Assembly (NCBI RefSeq): GCF_028682635.1
Contig: NZ_JANHLK010000012.1
Coordinates: 124,001-188,000 of the forward strand
From: Pseudomonas putida
Lineage (GTDB): Bacteria; Pseudomonadota; Gammaproteobacteria; Pseudomonadales; Pseudomonadaceae
Length of the DNA stretch: 64,000 nucleotides
Direction: 5' to 3'
The translations under genes were made by a program, and so were the position numbers. The stretch's first letter is position 1. Every line of letters begins with the position of its first letter. The notes beneath the pieces were generated by a model. That model made no database searches. It saw only the letters and a program-made list of their open reading frames with translations, and had not been told where the DNA came from. Of this stretch, positions 18,762 through 27,111 are shown in pieces.

Positions 18762-19673
18762 CTAGGGGTGGCGCAGTCCCTCCTCACGCAACAGCGCCTG
18801 CAGGGTATCGAGCCGGGCACCGTCGAACGCGATCACGGTGCCCTGCTCGAACACCCGGCGCGCCAGCCCGGTCAACACCGCACCGGGCGGCAGTTCGATC
18901 TGCAGACGTACGCCGCGCTCGTAAGCGCTTTGCACCGTGCCGCGCCAATCCACCACGCGGCACATGTTGAAGGACAGGTCGTCGCGCAAGGCGTCGACCT
19001 TGATCACCGGGCGCGCGCGACTGCCGCTCAGGTAACCGATCTTCGGCGTTTGCAGCTTCACATTGGCGAAGGCTGCGGCGAGGGTTTGCGCCGGCGCATC
19101 CAGCAGCGGGCAGTGCGACGGCACACTCACCGCCAGACGCTTGGCCAGCCCTGCCCCACGCGCTTTTGCCAGCTCGGCCAGCGCTTTCATCGCCGCGTCA
19201 CTGCCGGCAATCACCACCTGGTTGTCGGCGTTGATATTGGCCAGGTACACAGGCGTATCGACGCTGTGAACCTGGGCCAGCAAGCCCTCCACCACCGCCA
19301 GGTCCAGGCCGATGATCGCGGTCATTCCGTAGCCCTGTGGATACGCCTGCTGCATCAACTCACCGCGCAGGCTGACCAGATGCAGCGCATCGCTGAACGC
19401 CAGGGCACCGGCGACCACCGCGGCCGGGTAGGCACCGATGGAAAGCCCGGCGACGTAATCGGTCGGCAATGACAACTGCCGTGCAGCCGCCACACCGGCG
19501 ATCAACAGGCAGAGCTGCACCGCCCTTGTCGATTGCAGCGCTTGGGCAGAGTCCAGCAGCCGTACGTCTTCGCCCAACACATCGCTGGCTTCGCTCAGGG
19601 TTTCCCGAGGCAAACCCTGGAGCATGCCCGGCCGCTGCGCGCCCTGGCCCGGGAACACCAGCAAGCTGCTCAC
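18762..19673 (-). CDS. mdcH: Malonate decarboxylase epsilon subunit (malonyl-CoA:ACP transacylase)
   Basis: MdcH loads a malonyl group from malonyl-CoA onto the acyl carrier protein MdcC, activating the decarboxylase. The 303-residue product has the transacylase fold, with LLVFPGQGAQRPGML at the N-terminus and the nucleophile serine in GLSIGAYPAAV at about residue 95. The active-site histidine region PSHCPLLDAPA follows. A GTG start at 19673 is chosen: it has GCAGGAG before it and overlaps the mdcG stop as GTGA. The longer frame from 19763 lies inside mdcG. Confidence 0.92.
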   Translation of the reverse strand: MSSLLVFPGQGAQRPGMLQGLPRETLSEASDVLGEDVRLLDSAQALQSTRAVQLCLLIAGVAAARQLSLPTDYVAGLSIGAYPAAVVAGALAFSDALHLVSLRGELMQQAYPQGYGMTAIIGLDLAVVEGLLAQVHSVDTPVYLANINADNQVVIAGSDAAMKALAELAKARGAGLAKRLAVSVPSHCPLLDAPAQTLAAAFANVKLQTPKIGYLSGSRARPVIKVDALRDDLSFNMCRVVDWRGTVQSAYERGVRLQIELPPGAVLTGLARRVFEQGTVIAFDGARLDTLQALLREEGLRHP

Positions 19674-20287
19674 GCTGCCTGCTCCTGCGGATTCCATGGG
19701 TCGATCACCAAGCGGGCTCCCGTTGCATTCTTGAGCAGGACCCGAGTGGAAGAACCCGCCCATTCACGCAAGGCGACCGCGCCAAACGAGGTCTGCAATT
19801 GCATGTCCACCACACAGGGCGCCGCATCGAGCAACGCCACCAGCTCCCGAGCTTGATCGCGGGCCATCGGTTGCGGCGTGCGCAGAATCAGATCCAGATC
19901 GCTGGCTGCATGCAGCGCTACAATGCCGCTGGCTAACTCGAACCCGGCGCTGCCGCTGACGCCCCAGACCCAACCACAGGCATCGAGTACAGGGCGCAAT
20001 TGAGCCAAGGCCTCAAGCGCCGGCAGGTCACGGTGGCTATCGACATGACACAGCTCTTCCGGGCTGACACGACGGCTGATCGCCGCCATCGCCATCGACG
20101 TCCCATAACGCTGCTCACGCAAACGACCCCGCACGCCAACCGCAATCCGATCCGCCGTCGACAGCGCACGGCGCACCACCACGGGCTGACCGGCGCAGAT
20201 GGACTCAACCACCCAGGCAGGCGCATCCACCGGCAGCTGCTGCGGGGTCATGCCCCACAGCAGGTCGTGGGCCAGGAACCTGCTCAC
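19670..20287 (-). CDS. mdcG: Phosphoribosyl-dephospho-CoA transferase (MdcG)
   Basis: MdcG attaches the prosthetic group 2'-(5''-phosphoribosyl)-3'-dephospho-CoA to serine of the carrier protein MdcC. The 205-residue protein is a nucleotidyltransferase-type enzyme: WGVSGSAGFEL followed by ASDLDLILRTPQ supplies the Gly-Ser and paired Asp residues that bind metal and nucleotide. The start is GTG at 20287, spaced five bases from AGGGAG and overlapping the mdcE stop in a GTGA; an adjacent GTG at 20290 is too close to the ribosome site. In the operon it sits between the decarboxylase subunits and mdcH. Confidence 0.92.
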   Translation of the reverse strand: MSRFLAHDLLWGMTPQQLPVDAPAWVVESICAGQPVVVRRALSTADRIAVGVRGRLREQRYGTSMAMAAISRRVSPEELCHVDSHRDLPALEALAQLRPVLDACGWVWGVSGSAGFELASGIVALHAASDLDLILRTPQPMARDQARELVALLDAAPCVVDMQLQTSFGAVALREWAGSSTRVLLKNATGARLVIDPWNPQEQAA

Positions 20288-21087
20288 CACTGCTCCCTCA
20301 GCAATTGGCGGACCTTGCTCGAGGCCGCACGATGGGCCGCGCCGAGGCGACCGCTGAGATCCGTGCCATTGCGCGCAACATCATCAATCGCCTGGGCCAG
20401 GCACTCGCTCACCCGCGCCAGATCCGCCGCGGTGGGCTGTTCGATCTGCTGCACCGCCAGGGTTTCCCAGAGCAGGCCGAGGCTGGCATAGCTGTCGATG
20501 TCGTAGGCCATCGGCGGCACGCTGGCGGCCAGGGTTTCCAGCTCTTCGACACTGCGCAAGGTCACCCGCGCCGCCGAGGCCTTGCCCATGGCGTGCACCA
20601 TCACGCCCGGATCGCGCAGGGCAATCAGCCGGTTGGCCTGATAGCCATGGGCGAGAAAGGCACCAGACATGGCCTTGCCCACCAGCAGACCGATGACGGC
20701 ATGCCCGGCCAAACGGGCGCGGGCATAACTGTCCGCCGCACCGGCCAAGGCCTGATGAATGCCGAGTGCCTCTTCACGGCGACCATAGGCCTGGCTCGGC
20801 ACGTCGACGATGGCGATCAAGGCGCGTTTTTGCGGTTTGTCCTGATCGGCGGCGATGACTTCGTCCACCGCCTTGGCCAGGCCCCAGCCTTCGAGCAAAC
20901 CGACTTCACCGTTGCGGGCGCGAACGAATCGGTTGTCCGGATCGGCCACCACGGCGATAAACCGCACGGGTTGATCACCTAGAAGTCCATCCGCCACTTT
21001 CAGCGAGGCCGGCAAACCAACCACTGGCAGGGCATCGGCAGCCAAGGCGTTGAACCAGCTCAAGCCCCTCAGGGAATACGAACTCAT
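20284..21087 (-). CDS. mdcE: Malonate decarboxylase gamma subunit
   Basis: MdcE (267 residues) with MdcD forms the decarboxylase proper, which splits CO2 from malonyl-S-ACP to give acetyl-S-ACP. It has the crotonase/carboxyltransferase fold. The blocks RNGEVGLLEGWGLAKAVDEVI, AIVDVPSQAYGRREEALGIHQ and AGHAVIGLLVGKAMSGAFLAHG supply the oxyanion and substrate site. Its ATG at 21087 overlaps the mdcD stop (ATGA). It follows the expected operon order D-E. Confidence 0.95.
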   Translation of the reverse strand: MSSYSLRGLSWFNALAADALPVVGLPASLKVADGLLGDQPVRFIAVVADPDNRFVRARNGEVGLLEGWGLAKAVDEVIAADQDKPQKRALIAIVDVPSQAYGRREEALGIHQALAGAADSYARARLAGHAVIGLLVGKAMSGAFLAHGYQANRLIALRDPGVMVHAMGKASAARVTLRSVEELETLAASVPPMAYDIDSYASLGLLWETLAVQQIEQPTAADLARVSECLAQAIDDVARNGTDLSGRLGAAHRAASSKVRQLLREQW

Positions 21088-21935
21088 GAGCGCTCTCCTT
21101 GATACAGGTCGCGAACCGTGGCCGGCTCGATTTGCGGTTCGGCATCCAGACGCGCCAGCCGTTGCAGAAACAGCTCGGCCTGGGTGCTGCGTTGTTGCGC
21201 GGGCAAACCCTGCTTTAGCAGTTCGCCGACCTGCTGGCGAATCTGCGCCACGTCGTCATCGGCGTAGCGATCCACCAGCCCAGTGGCAAAACGTTGCTCG
21301 CCGCCGGTGAGGCTCCAGATGAAGGGGCGATCCCGCGAGTCGTATTCCTCGAGCCCCGCCTCCTGTTCGATCACCTGTGGGCCGTTCAGCCCGAGACGCG
21401 CTTCCCGGGTCACCAGCAGATAGCTGCACAGCCCGGCGGCAATCGACATGCCGCCGAAGCAACCCACGCTGCCGGCTACTACACCAACCACTGGCTGGTA
21501 CTGGCGCAAATCGACAATCGCCGCATGAATATCGGCAATCGCAGCCAACCCGAGGTTGGCTTCCTGCAAACGCACGCCACCGGTTTCCAGCAGCAACACG
21601 GCGCGGGTCGGGATGCCCTTGCGGTTGTCCTCGGCAGCCAGTTCCAGGGCCCCGGCAATTTTCGCCCCGCCGACTTCGCCGAGGCTGCCGCCCTGGAAGG
21701 CCCCTTCGATGGCCGCGATCACTACTGGCAAACCTTCCAGGGTACCTTTGGCGATGACCACGCCGTCATCGGCCTGTGGCACCACGCCCTGGCGCGATAG
21801 CCACGGCGACATGACCCGCTGGAACGGGTCGAGCAATTCGCGAAAGGTGCCGGCATCGAGCAAGGCTTTGGCCCGTTGCCGCGCGCCCAGCTCAACAAAA
21901 CTGTGCTTGTGCAGAAGTGCTGTACTGTCAGTCAT
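21084..21935 (-). CDS. mdcD: Malonate decarboxylase beta subunit
   Basis: MdcD (283 residues) is the partner of MdcE in malonyl-S-ACP decarboxylation and has the carboxyltransferase beta-type fold. Recognisable parts are SFVELGARQRAKALLDAGTF near the start, GAFQGGSLGEVGGAKIAGALE at about 90, and GSVGCFGGMSIAAGLCSYLL at about 160; these match acyl-CoA carboxyltransferase oxyanion segments. The ATG at 21935 overlaps the end of mdcC by eight bases; the longer frame to 22082 is within mdcC and is rejected. Confidence 0.95.
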   Translation of the reverse strand: MTDSTALLHKHSFVELGARQRAKALLDAGTFRELLDPFQRVMSPWLSRQGVVPQADDGVVIAKGTLEGLPVVIAAIEGAFQGGSLGEVGGAKIAGALELAAEDNRKGIPTRAVLLLETGGVRLQEANLGLAAIADIHAAIVDLRQYQPVVGVVAGSVGCFGGMSIAAGLCSYLLVTREARLGLNGPQVIEQEAGLEEYDSRDRPFIWSLTGGEQRFATGLVDRYADDDVAQIRQQVGELLKQGLPAQQRSTQAELFLQRLARLDAEPQIEPATVRDLYQGERS

Positions 21936-22227
21936 GGCCGATCTCCTCGAAGCCCTGTTCCAGGCGCAGGCGGACCACGCCGGGGGTGGCGCCGAAATCG
22001 TGGATATCGATGTCCATCGCAGGCAAGGTCTGACCGTCGAACATCCGTGCGAACAGGTGCTGCCAGCGTTGTTCGCTGCCATTGACCGAGGTCTGCACGG
22101 TGATGGTCAGCTTGCCGGCCTGACCCGGTTCGATCAGCACTTCCAGATCGCCCGAGCCGACACACCCCACCAGGGTGCGACCGCGTGGCGGCTGCCCGGC
22201 GGGAAATTCAAAGGATAAGGTTTCCAT
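21928..22227 (-). CDS. mdcC: Malonate decarboxylase acyl carrier protein (delta subunit)
   Basis: MdcC is the 99-residue acyl carrier protein of malonate decarboxylase. Ser25 in the GCVGSGDLEV segment matches the known site for the phosphoribosyl-dephospho-CoA group. It starts [11 protein letters not shown] with GGGAG seven bases before the ATG at 22227; a TTG one codon upstream is not needed. Its start abuts the end of mdcB. The acetyl or malonyl thioester carried here passes between MdcA, MdcDE and MdcH. Confidence 0.94.
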   Translation of the reverse strand: METLSFEFPAGQPPRGRTLVGCVGSGDLEVLIEPGQAGKLTITVQTSVNGSEQRWQHLFARMFDGQTLPAMDIDIHDFGATPGVVRLRLEQGFEEIGHD

Positions 22228-23102
22228 CAAAACGCTCCCTGATTGATGTCGTCGCCGGACTCGATACGATCGAGGAACAGGCAGGCTGCGAGCAGGTCGG
22301 CAGCACCACCGGGCGAGGCATTCAATGCGATTAATTGTTGGTCCAGCTCATGCAGCCGACGACGTCCGGCGAGGCTGGCGCTGCCACCTGAATCGAGTAC
22401 GGCCTGGGCGCCAAGCTGCATGGTGTGCAGGCCCTCTTCCCCGGCGCGATACAGCACGCAGGTGTCGGCCAGATTGGTCATGATCGCCAGCAGCGCATCG
22501 AGCCGGGCGTTCTGTTCGCCATGGCCGGCAGCGCGGCTGTACTTGAGTTGCGGCAGTGCACGTTGAGTTACCGCCGGGAAACCGAGCTGCGCTTCTTCAC
22601 GGGCACCACGCGCTCCGTAACGTTGAGCGACTTGGGCACCGTGGCTAAGCGGACGCGGTGCGTAACGATCATCGAGCAGGGCCAGGCGTGCGGCTCGCAA
22701 GGCGACAGAGCCGGCGGCAGTGGATTGCGGCTCAAGCGCAACCGCGGCAACCAGCAGGCCCAATGCCCAGATCGCCCCACGATGGGTGTTCACGCCGTTG
22801 GTGGTGGCGAGCATCGCCTGTTCGCCTTCCCGCCCGATCAGGCCAATGGCCTCGCGCAGCGGCAATCCAACCTCGCCAATCTCAATGGCGGCTTCAGCCA
22901 TTTCCTTGAACGCCGGCCACAAGGCCAGCGCCGAGGCGTGCATCAGCCCCAGGTGCAGGTCGGTATGGGCGCCATTGCCGCGACGGTCGACCAGCGCCGG
23001 TTTGGGCGACAGGTCCGCCTCGTCGATCAGCGCGTCCACCGCCAGGTCCGCCAAGCGTTCGGCCAGGCTCAGGGTTTTCGCTTGCAGGTTGAGTGCGTGC
23101 AT
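22227..23102 (-). CDS. mdcB: Triphosphoribosyl-dephospho-CoA synthase (MdcB)
   Basis: MdcB (291 residues) makes 2'-(5''-triphosphoribosyl)-3'-dephospho-CoA from ATP and dephospho-CoA, the precursor of the MdcC prosthetic group. It belongs to the CitG/MdcB all-helical family. Seen are [19 protein letters not shown] at about 48 (substrate site), [19 protein letters not shown] at about 98, and [18 protein letters not shown] at about 207, all typical. The start at 23102 ([21 protein letters not shown]) overlaps the mdcA stop; upstream residues in frame fall within mdcA. Confidence 0.94.
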   Translation of the reverse strand: MHALNLQAKTLSLAERLADLAVDALIDEADLSPKPALVDRRGNGAHTDLHLGLMHASALALWPAFKEMAEAAIEIGEVGLPLREAIGLIGREGEQAMLATTNGVNTHRGAIWALGLLVAAVALEPQSTAAGSVALRAARLALLDDRYAPRPLSHGAQVAQRYGARGAREEAQLGFPAVTQRALPQLKYSRAAGHGEQNARLDALLAIMTNLADTCVLYRAGEEGLHTMQLGAQAVLDSGGSASLAGRRRLHELDQQLIALNASPGGAADLLAACLFLDRIESGDDINQGAF

Positions 23103-24772
23103 TACCAGCTCCTGAACTTGGCGGGTGGGTTGTAGAGGCCACCGGACCACTCCACCAGATCCGCCACGCTTTTCGCGGCAAGCAACTCGCGGGTGGCGTC
23201 GGTGCGGCGGATGCCGAGGTCTTCGGGCAAGGCGATCAAGCCTTCGCGGCGCATGCGCGCGGTATCTTTTGGGTTGTGGCGCAGGCCGATGGCGGTCACC
23301 CCGGCAACCGCAGCGATCATGGCCCGGCGCTCTTCCAGCGAACGGGCCTTGTACAGGTAGGCGATGCCTTCTTCGGTCAGCAGGTGGGTGACGTCGTCGC
23401 CGTAGATCATGATCGGCGCCAGCGGCATGCCGCTTTTCTTCGCCACCCCCACCGCGTCGAGGGTTTCGACGAAGGTCGGTTTGCCGCCCTCCTGGAAGGT
23501 CTCGACCATTTGCACCACGAGTTTTTTACCGCGTTCGAGCATCGGCTCGGCCGCGTCGGCGTGGCGCATGTCGAGCCAGGCTGGCGTGCCGTGGCGGCGA
23601 CCGCGCGGGTCGTGGCCCATGTTCGGCGCCCCGCCGAAACCGGCCAGGCGACCGCGGGTCACGGTGGAAGAATGGCCGTCGCCGTCGACTTGCAGGGTCG
23701 CGCCGATGAACAGGTCCACCGCGTATTGCCCGGCCAGTTGGCTGAACATCCGGTTGGAGCGCAGGGAGCCATCGCGCCCGGTGAAGAAAACGTCCGGCCG
23801 GGCGGCGATGTAGTTTTCCATGCCCAGTTCGGTGCCGAAGCAATGCACGCTTTCGACCCAGCCACTTTCAATCGCCGGGATCAAAGTCGGGTGCGGATTG
23901 AGCGTCCAGTTGCGGCAGATCTTTCCCTTGAGGCCGAGGGATTCGCCGTAGGTTGGCAGGATCAGCTCGATGGCGGCGGTGTTGAAGCCGATGCCGTGGT
24001 TGAGCGACTGCACGTTGTGTTTTTCGTAGATCCCGCGAATCGCCATCATCGCCATCAGCACGTGCACCGGCTTGATGTGCCGGGGATCGCGGGTGAACAG
24101 CGGTTCGATGTAGAACGGCTTGTCCGCCACCACCACGAAATCAACCCAGGAAGCGGGAATGTCGACCCGCGGCAGGTCGCTGACATCGTCCACCAACTGG
24201 TTGACCTGGACGATGACGATGCCATCGCTGAAGGCGGCCGGCTCGATCAGCGCCGGGGTGTCTTCGGTGCTCGGCCCGGTGTAGATGTTGCCGGCGCGGT
24301 CGGCCATGAAGCCGGCGCTGAGCACCACGTTGGGAATCAGGTCGACCACCAGTCGCGCATAGAGCTCGATGTAAGTGTGGATCGCGCCGATTTCCAGCAG
24401 GCCGTCTTCCAGCAACTGGCTGATGCGCAGGCTCTGGGTGCCGGCGAAGGAGAAATCGAGCTTGCGGGCGATGCCACGTTCGAACAGGTCCAGGTGCTCG
24501 GAGCGACCGACGCTGGGCATGATCATGTGCAGTTCATGCAGCTTCGCGGGGTCGGCCTTGGCCAGGGAACGGGAAAGAAAATCCGCCTGTTTCTGGTTAT
24601 TGCCCTCCAGCACCACACGATCGCCAGGCAGGATCAACGCCTCCAGCGCCGCCACGATCTTGTCGGTGGGCAACACCACACCGTCAGCCAGGTCTCGCAC
24701 CTGGGCAAGACGCCGCTGCTTCTCGCTGCGCCGCCGCGTCCATCGCGAGTCGGGGGAAATTGTTGTTGTCAT
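23102..24772 (-). CDS. mdcA: Malonate decarboxylase alpha subunit (acetyl-S-ACP:malonate ACP transferase)
   Basis: MdcA (556 residues) swaps acetate for malonate on the carrier protein, closing the catalytic cycle. It is related to citrate lyase alpha and CoA transferases; the segments [40 protein letters not shown] and [20 protein letters not shown] are strongly conserved in MdcA. It is the first gene of the operon; GGAG lies five bases before the ATG at 24772. A direct-repeat fragment of its sequence lies 1.6 kb upstream at 26112-26184. Confidence 0.96.
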   Translation of the reverse strand: MTTTISPDSRWTRRRSEKQRRLAQVRDLADGVVLPTDKIVAALEALILPGDRVVLEGNNQKQADFLSRSLAKADPAKLHELHMIMPSVGRSEHLDLFERGIARKLDFSFAGTQSLRISQLLEDGLLEIGAIHTYIELYARLVVDLIPNVVLSAGFMADRAGNIYTGPSTEDTPALIEPAAFSDGIVIVQVNQLVDDVSDLPRVDIPASWVDFVVVADKPFYIEPLFTRDPRHIKPVHVLMAMMAIRGIYEKHNVQSLNHGIGFNTAAIELILPTYGESLGLKGKICRNWTLNPHPTLIPAIESGWVESVHCFGTELGMENYIAARPDVFFTGRDGSLRSNRMFSQLAGQYAVDLFIGATLQVDGDGHSSTVTRGRLAGFGGAPNMGHDPRGRRHGTPAWLDMRHADAAEPMLERGKKLVVQMVETFQEGGKPTFVETLDAVGVAKKSGMPLAPIMIYGDDVTHLLTEEGIAYLYKARSLEERRAMIAAVAGVTAIGLRHNPKDTARMRREGLIALPEDLGIRRTDATRELLAAKSVADLVEWSGGLYNPPAKFRSW

Positions 24773-24854
24773 GACCACTCCACGGGTTCGCTGTCGTGGG
24801 GGTCACAGTAGGAGCGTTGGGTGGGGGGCATCAATCAAGCAGAGTGGGGGATTG

Positions 24855-24869
24855 TTACGGTTAGGGTAA
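24855..24869 (-). promoter_or_regulatory. Candidate LysR (MdcR) box upstream of mdcA
   Basis: TTACCCTAACCGTAA (minus strand) is a TTAC-N7-GTAA palindrome containing the T-N11-A core of LysR-type operators. It lies about 85 bases upstream of the mdcA start, a usual distance for an activator site. The assignment to MdcR is inferred from position. Confidence 0.4.
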
Positions 24870-24907
24870 TGAATCGATTGAGGCCTAATTTGGTGATAAC
24901 TTCTAAC

Positions 24908-25990
24908 CTATTCGTTCCTGATTTTTTCAATGCTTTTTAGAATAGTAGAAGGTGTAGGCTTATATCCATCTTTCCTGGCCTCACTGAAGCCCTCTTTCAT
25001 GTCGTACATTACAATAGCGTTAGCTCTACGATGATAAATTAGCTGATCGCCCCGCGGCGTACGCATAAAGCTTTGCACATCATCTTTATTGCGAAGCTCG
25101 GAATATCGCTTCAACAGATCGCTATTGTAGTGATTACGGTCAACAAGTTTTCTGAGGGGCGCAGGAGCCGGGACCACAGACTGTCCAACAACAGCCTCTG
25201 TACTGAGCAACTTAAGTGTTTTAGGTGAAGATTCCATGGAAAATTTTAATTTTTTTGAAGCAGGACCGGGTGAGAAGCGCTTAGAGGATGACTGAACGCC
25301 AAATAATTCACTCGACTGCAATGCAGTTTGGCTAAATGGACTCTGTTTCGTACTATGTTTCACTAGCTCAATCTCCCTGGTGCTCCATGCGTACCATGGA
25401 GTTCTGGAGATTTCTTTTAGGCGAGTTTTAATAAAAGAACTCGACACTTTTGCGATCCAAGGAGCAGAAAAATTTCCTGTTTGATCAGACCTATTAACTG
25501 GATCTCCCAAACAGTAGGCATATGAATTTAGCCCACCTTTGTCAAACGGACTCATACTGTCTGGGTTGATAAACCTCATCAACGCCGGATTAAACGCCCT
25601 ATAACCATTACCCAACAAATAATACCCGGTGATCGCATCCGGCCGTTCACCATTAAAACCCAGCAAACTGGTTGAATCACGTTCTGCGTGACCATAGGGA
25701 GAATAAGCAATCGGTAGCGAGTTCCTATCCACTGTGTGCATCACTGAACGCTGCTGATCAGTGGCCAATAAAGCCGTTTCCAGTGAGCCGCCCAAACGAT
25801 TCTGTTGTGCCAATAACTGATCACCCTCCTGCACAATCGAATGGCGCGCCACGCCCTGAATCTCCGTGGCCAACCGGCTTTTACAGTAAAAGCGCTGCAG
25901 CGTGTCCTGTTGGACCGGATTCGAGCCAATCAGACGGTCCAGTGGATCATAGTGATAAGTGCAGAGAACTTCTTTGTTTGGGGAAGGCAT
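24908..25990 (-). CDS. Short Rhs-core protein with variable C-terminus (candidate polymorphic toxin)
   Basis: This is a 360-residue protein whose first 170 residues form the end of an Rhs/YD-repeat shell. YHYDPLDRLIG is a YD-type repeat, and the hallmark core is GFNGERPDAITGYYLLGNGYRAFNPALMRFINPDSMSPFDKGGLNSYAYCLGDPVNR split over about residues 112-168. In Rhs proteins the sequence after this core is a swappable toxin tip. Here the tip (about 175-360) is lysine- and serine-rich, AT-rich and unlike its neighbours; its last 70 residues (from about NSDLLKRYSELRN) look like a compact folded domain I do not recognise. GGAGCCCTGCCA precedes the ATG. No long Rhs barrel, secretion gene or immunity gene is adjacent. 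Confidence 0.82.
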   Translation of the reverse strand: MPSPNKEVLCTYHYDPLDRLIGSNPVQQDTLQRFYCKSRLATEIQGVARHSIVQEGDQLLAQQNRLGGSLETALLATDQQRSVMHTVDRNSLPIAYSPYGHAERDSTSLLGFNGERPDAITGYYLLGNGYRAFNPALMRFINPDSMSPFDKGGLNSYAYCLGDPVNRSDQTGNFSAPWIAKVSSSFIKTRLKEISRTPWYAWSTREIELVKHSTKQSPFSQTALQSSELFGVQSSSKRFSPGPASKKLKFSMESSPKTLKLLSTEAVVGQSVVPAPAPLRKLVDRNHYNSDLLKRYSELRNKDDVQSFMRTPRGDQLIYHRRANAIVMYDMKEGFSEARKDGYKPTPSTILKSIEKIRNE

Positions 25991-26111
25991 TGGCAGGGCT
26001 CCTGTTGCTCCTTGCTGGTGGCATTGAGCTTCGGCCCTTGTGCTGCAGGTGTCTACTAGCAGAACTGATAGGTAAACGCTGGCCTGAGGCCAACCACATT
26101 GTCAGCGGACA

Positions 26112-26184
26112 GAACGAAGTCGAGCTTGCGCACAATGCCGCGGGGGCCAGGTGCTCGGGGCGACCGACGCTGGGTATGATCATG
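26112..26184 (-). pseudogene. Fragment duplicating part of mdcA
   Basis: This stretch matches mdcA 24455-24527 in the same orientation with several mismatches and a small gap: both contain GTCGAGCTTGCG-like and AGGTGCTCGG(a/g)GCGACCGACGCTGGG words, and the minus strand reads MIIPSVGRPEHLAP against [14 protein letters not shown] in MdcA. The frame is lost after the first dozen residues. It looks like a decayed remnant of a second mdcA copy, now separated from the operon by the Rhs gene. Confidence 0.6.
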
Positions 26185-26208
26185 AAAGTTGCGTTGTCAG
26201 GGCTGACG

Positions 26209-26317
26209 CCTTCGCGGGCAAGTCGAATCGTCGCACCGCCGCTCCTACAGTGTCCGTGTATTGCCCATCATCTGCGGCAACCACAATACCTGTGGGAGCG
26301 GGCTTGCCCGCGAAGGG
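26209..26317. repeat. Degenerate REP pair
   Basis: A decayed arm (TTCGCGGGCAAGTCGAATC ... GCCGCTCCTACAG) faces a good arm (CTGTGGGAGCGGGCTTGCCCGCGAAG). Left arm is interrupted; likely an old element. Confidence 0.6.
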
Positions 26318-26353
26318 GCCAGGAAAGTTTCCAAAGCGTTGAGCCATGGGTCA

Positions 26354-26790
26354 TCACGGTTCGCCCATCTGCTCCTGCACCCGAATCAAAAGCTGCGCAG
26401 TACTTTCCAGCGCCAGCAAAGAAGTAGTTTGTGCATCTTTCAGTCGAACGATTGCCGAACGCATCAAGCCTTCGCATTCCTTGCGTTCGGGCGGCTCGAC
26501 CTTCAACCCACCGCTACGTACCAGATTCTCCAGATTCTCGCTGCTGCCCATCCTTGGACTCCACAGGGTTCTCACCCATCAGATTGATGTTGTCCTGCTG
26601 CGCTACCCGCACGACGAAGCTGTTTTCAGCCTTTATTTTTGCGGCCCAGTCTTCGGGGGTGTAGAGCGTCGGATTGAGGGTGCGGCCCAGTTGCTCTTCC
26701 AGGGGCAAGAGTCGTTCCCAACTTGTGGACGTCTTCGCCAGCCGATCGGGTTTTGTGTTTAAACGTTTGTCCGCGGATGGGGTGGAAGGC
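26354..26790 (-). pseudogene. Frameshifted hypothetical gene
   Basis: Two minus-strand frames continue each other. The upstream one (to about 26514) reads TKPDRLAKTSTSWERLLPLEEQLG and continues to FVVRVAQQDNINLMGENPVE. The downstream one (from about 26575 to 26354) reads SSENLENLVRSGGLKVEPPE and ends in a helical SIVRLKDAQTTSLLALEST-like stretch. The joint at about 26530-26560 would be one frameshift. There is no good start upstream, where a stop lies at about 26785. The family is unknown; the product would be about 140 residues, soluble and helical. It may be only a relic of the accessory patch. Confidence 0.45.
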
Positions 26791-26841
26791 TACAACGCCA
26801 GACATCGCTGCCTACAGCAATGCCGGAACCCGCTGACTGGT

Positions 26842-27073
26842 GCGCTTTTGCGTTGATCTTTATTGTTTGGGTGTCGCTGCAAATTCAGCGGCCGGGTTTG
26901 GAACCCCGAGGTGTAGACGACGCAAAAGCGCCTTTCATAACGTATGCTTGCGCACCTTGAATGTGTGCACTCCGTTATGGCGGCTGTGCGCGGGAGACCT
27001 TCGGGTCTGCCGGGTTTTGTCCGTTTACCCCGGGTTCCAACCTGCGTACAGCTGCCACCCTTCGATTGGAACC
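26842..27073 (+). ncRNA. Structured leader RNA upstream of the DUF6124-type gene (candidate cis-regulatory RNA)
   Basis: On the plus strand, GCGCTTTTGCGT (26842-26853) pairs perfectly with ACGCAAAAGCGC (26920-26931), closing a domain with two inner hairpins: CGCTG-CAAATT-CAGCG (26875-26890) and GGGTT-TGG-AACCC (26894-26906). Downstream is a UUCG-capped hairpin, AGACC-UUCG-GGUCU (26995-27008), extended by CGG/CCG. A second long arm, GGTTCCAA (27033-27040) with TTGGAACC (27066-27073), ends about 28 bases before the ribosome site. The same TTGGAACC also occurs at 26898-26905 inside the first domain, so two foldings compete. Three reading frames are open here but none has coding character. It is either a regulatory leader or a small RNA; this is inferred from pairing alone. 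Confidence 0.5.
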
Positions 27074-27111
27074 TAAGGGAGCAGCTAAAACTCGTAAGAC
27101 GGAGATTCACT

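Noticed and set aside
23093..24811. 572-codon frame antisense to mdcA
   Set aside because: Shadow of mdcA; composition and absence of a start signal argue against coding.
26840..27076. Cys-rich 78-residue protein
   Set aside because: It covers exactly the region of RNA pairing, starts with a GTG without a ribosome site, and competes with another open frame; more likely non-coding leader.
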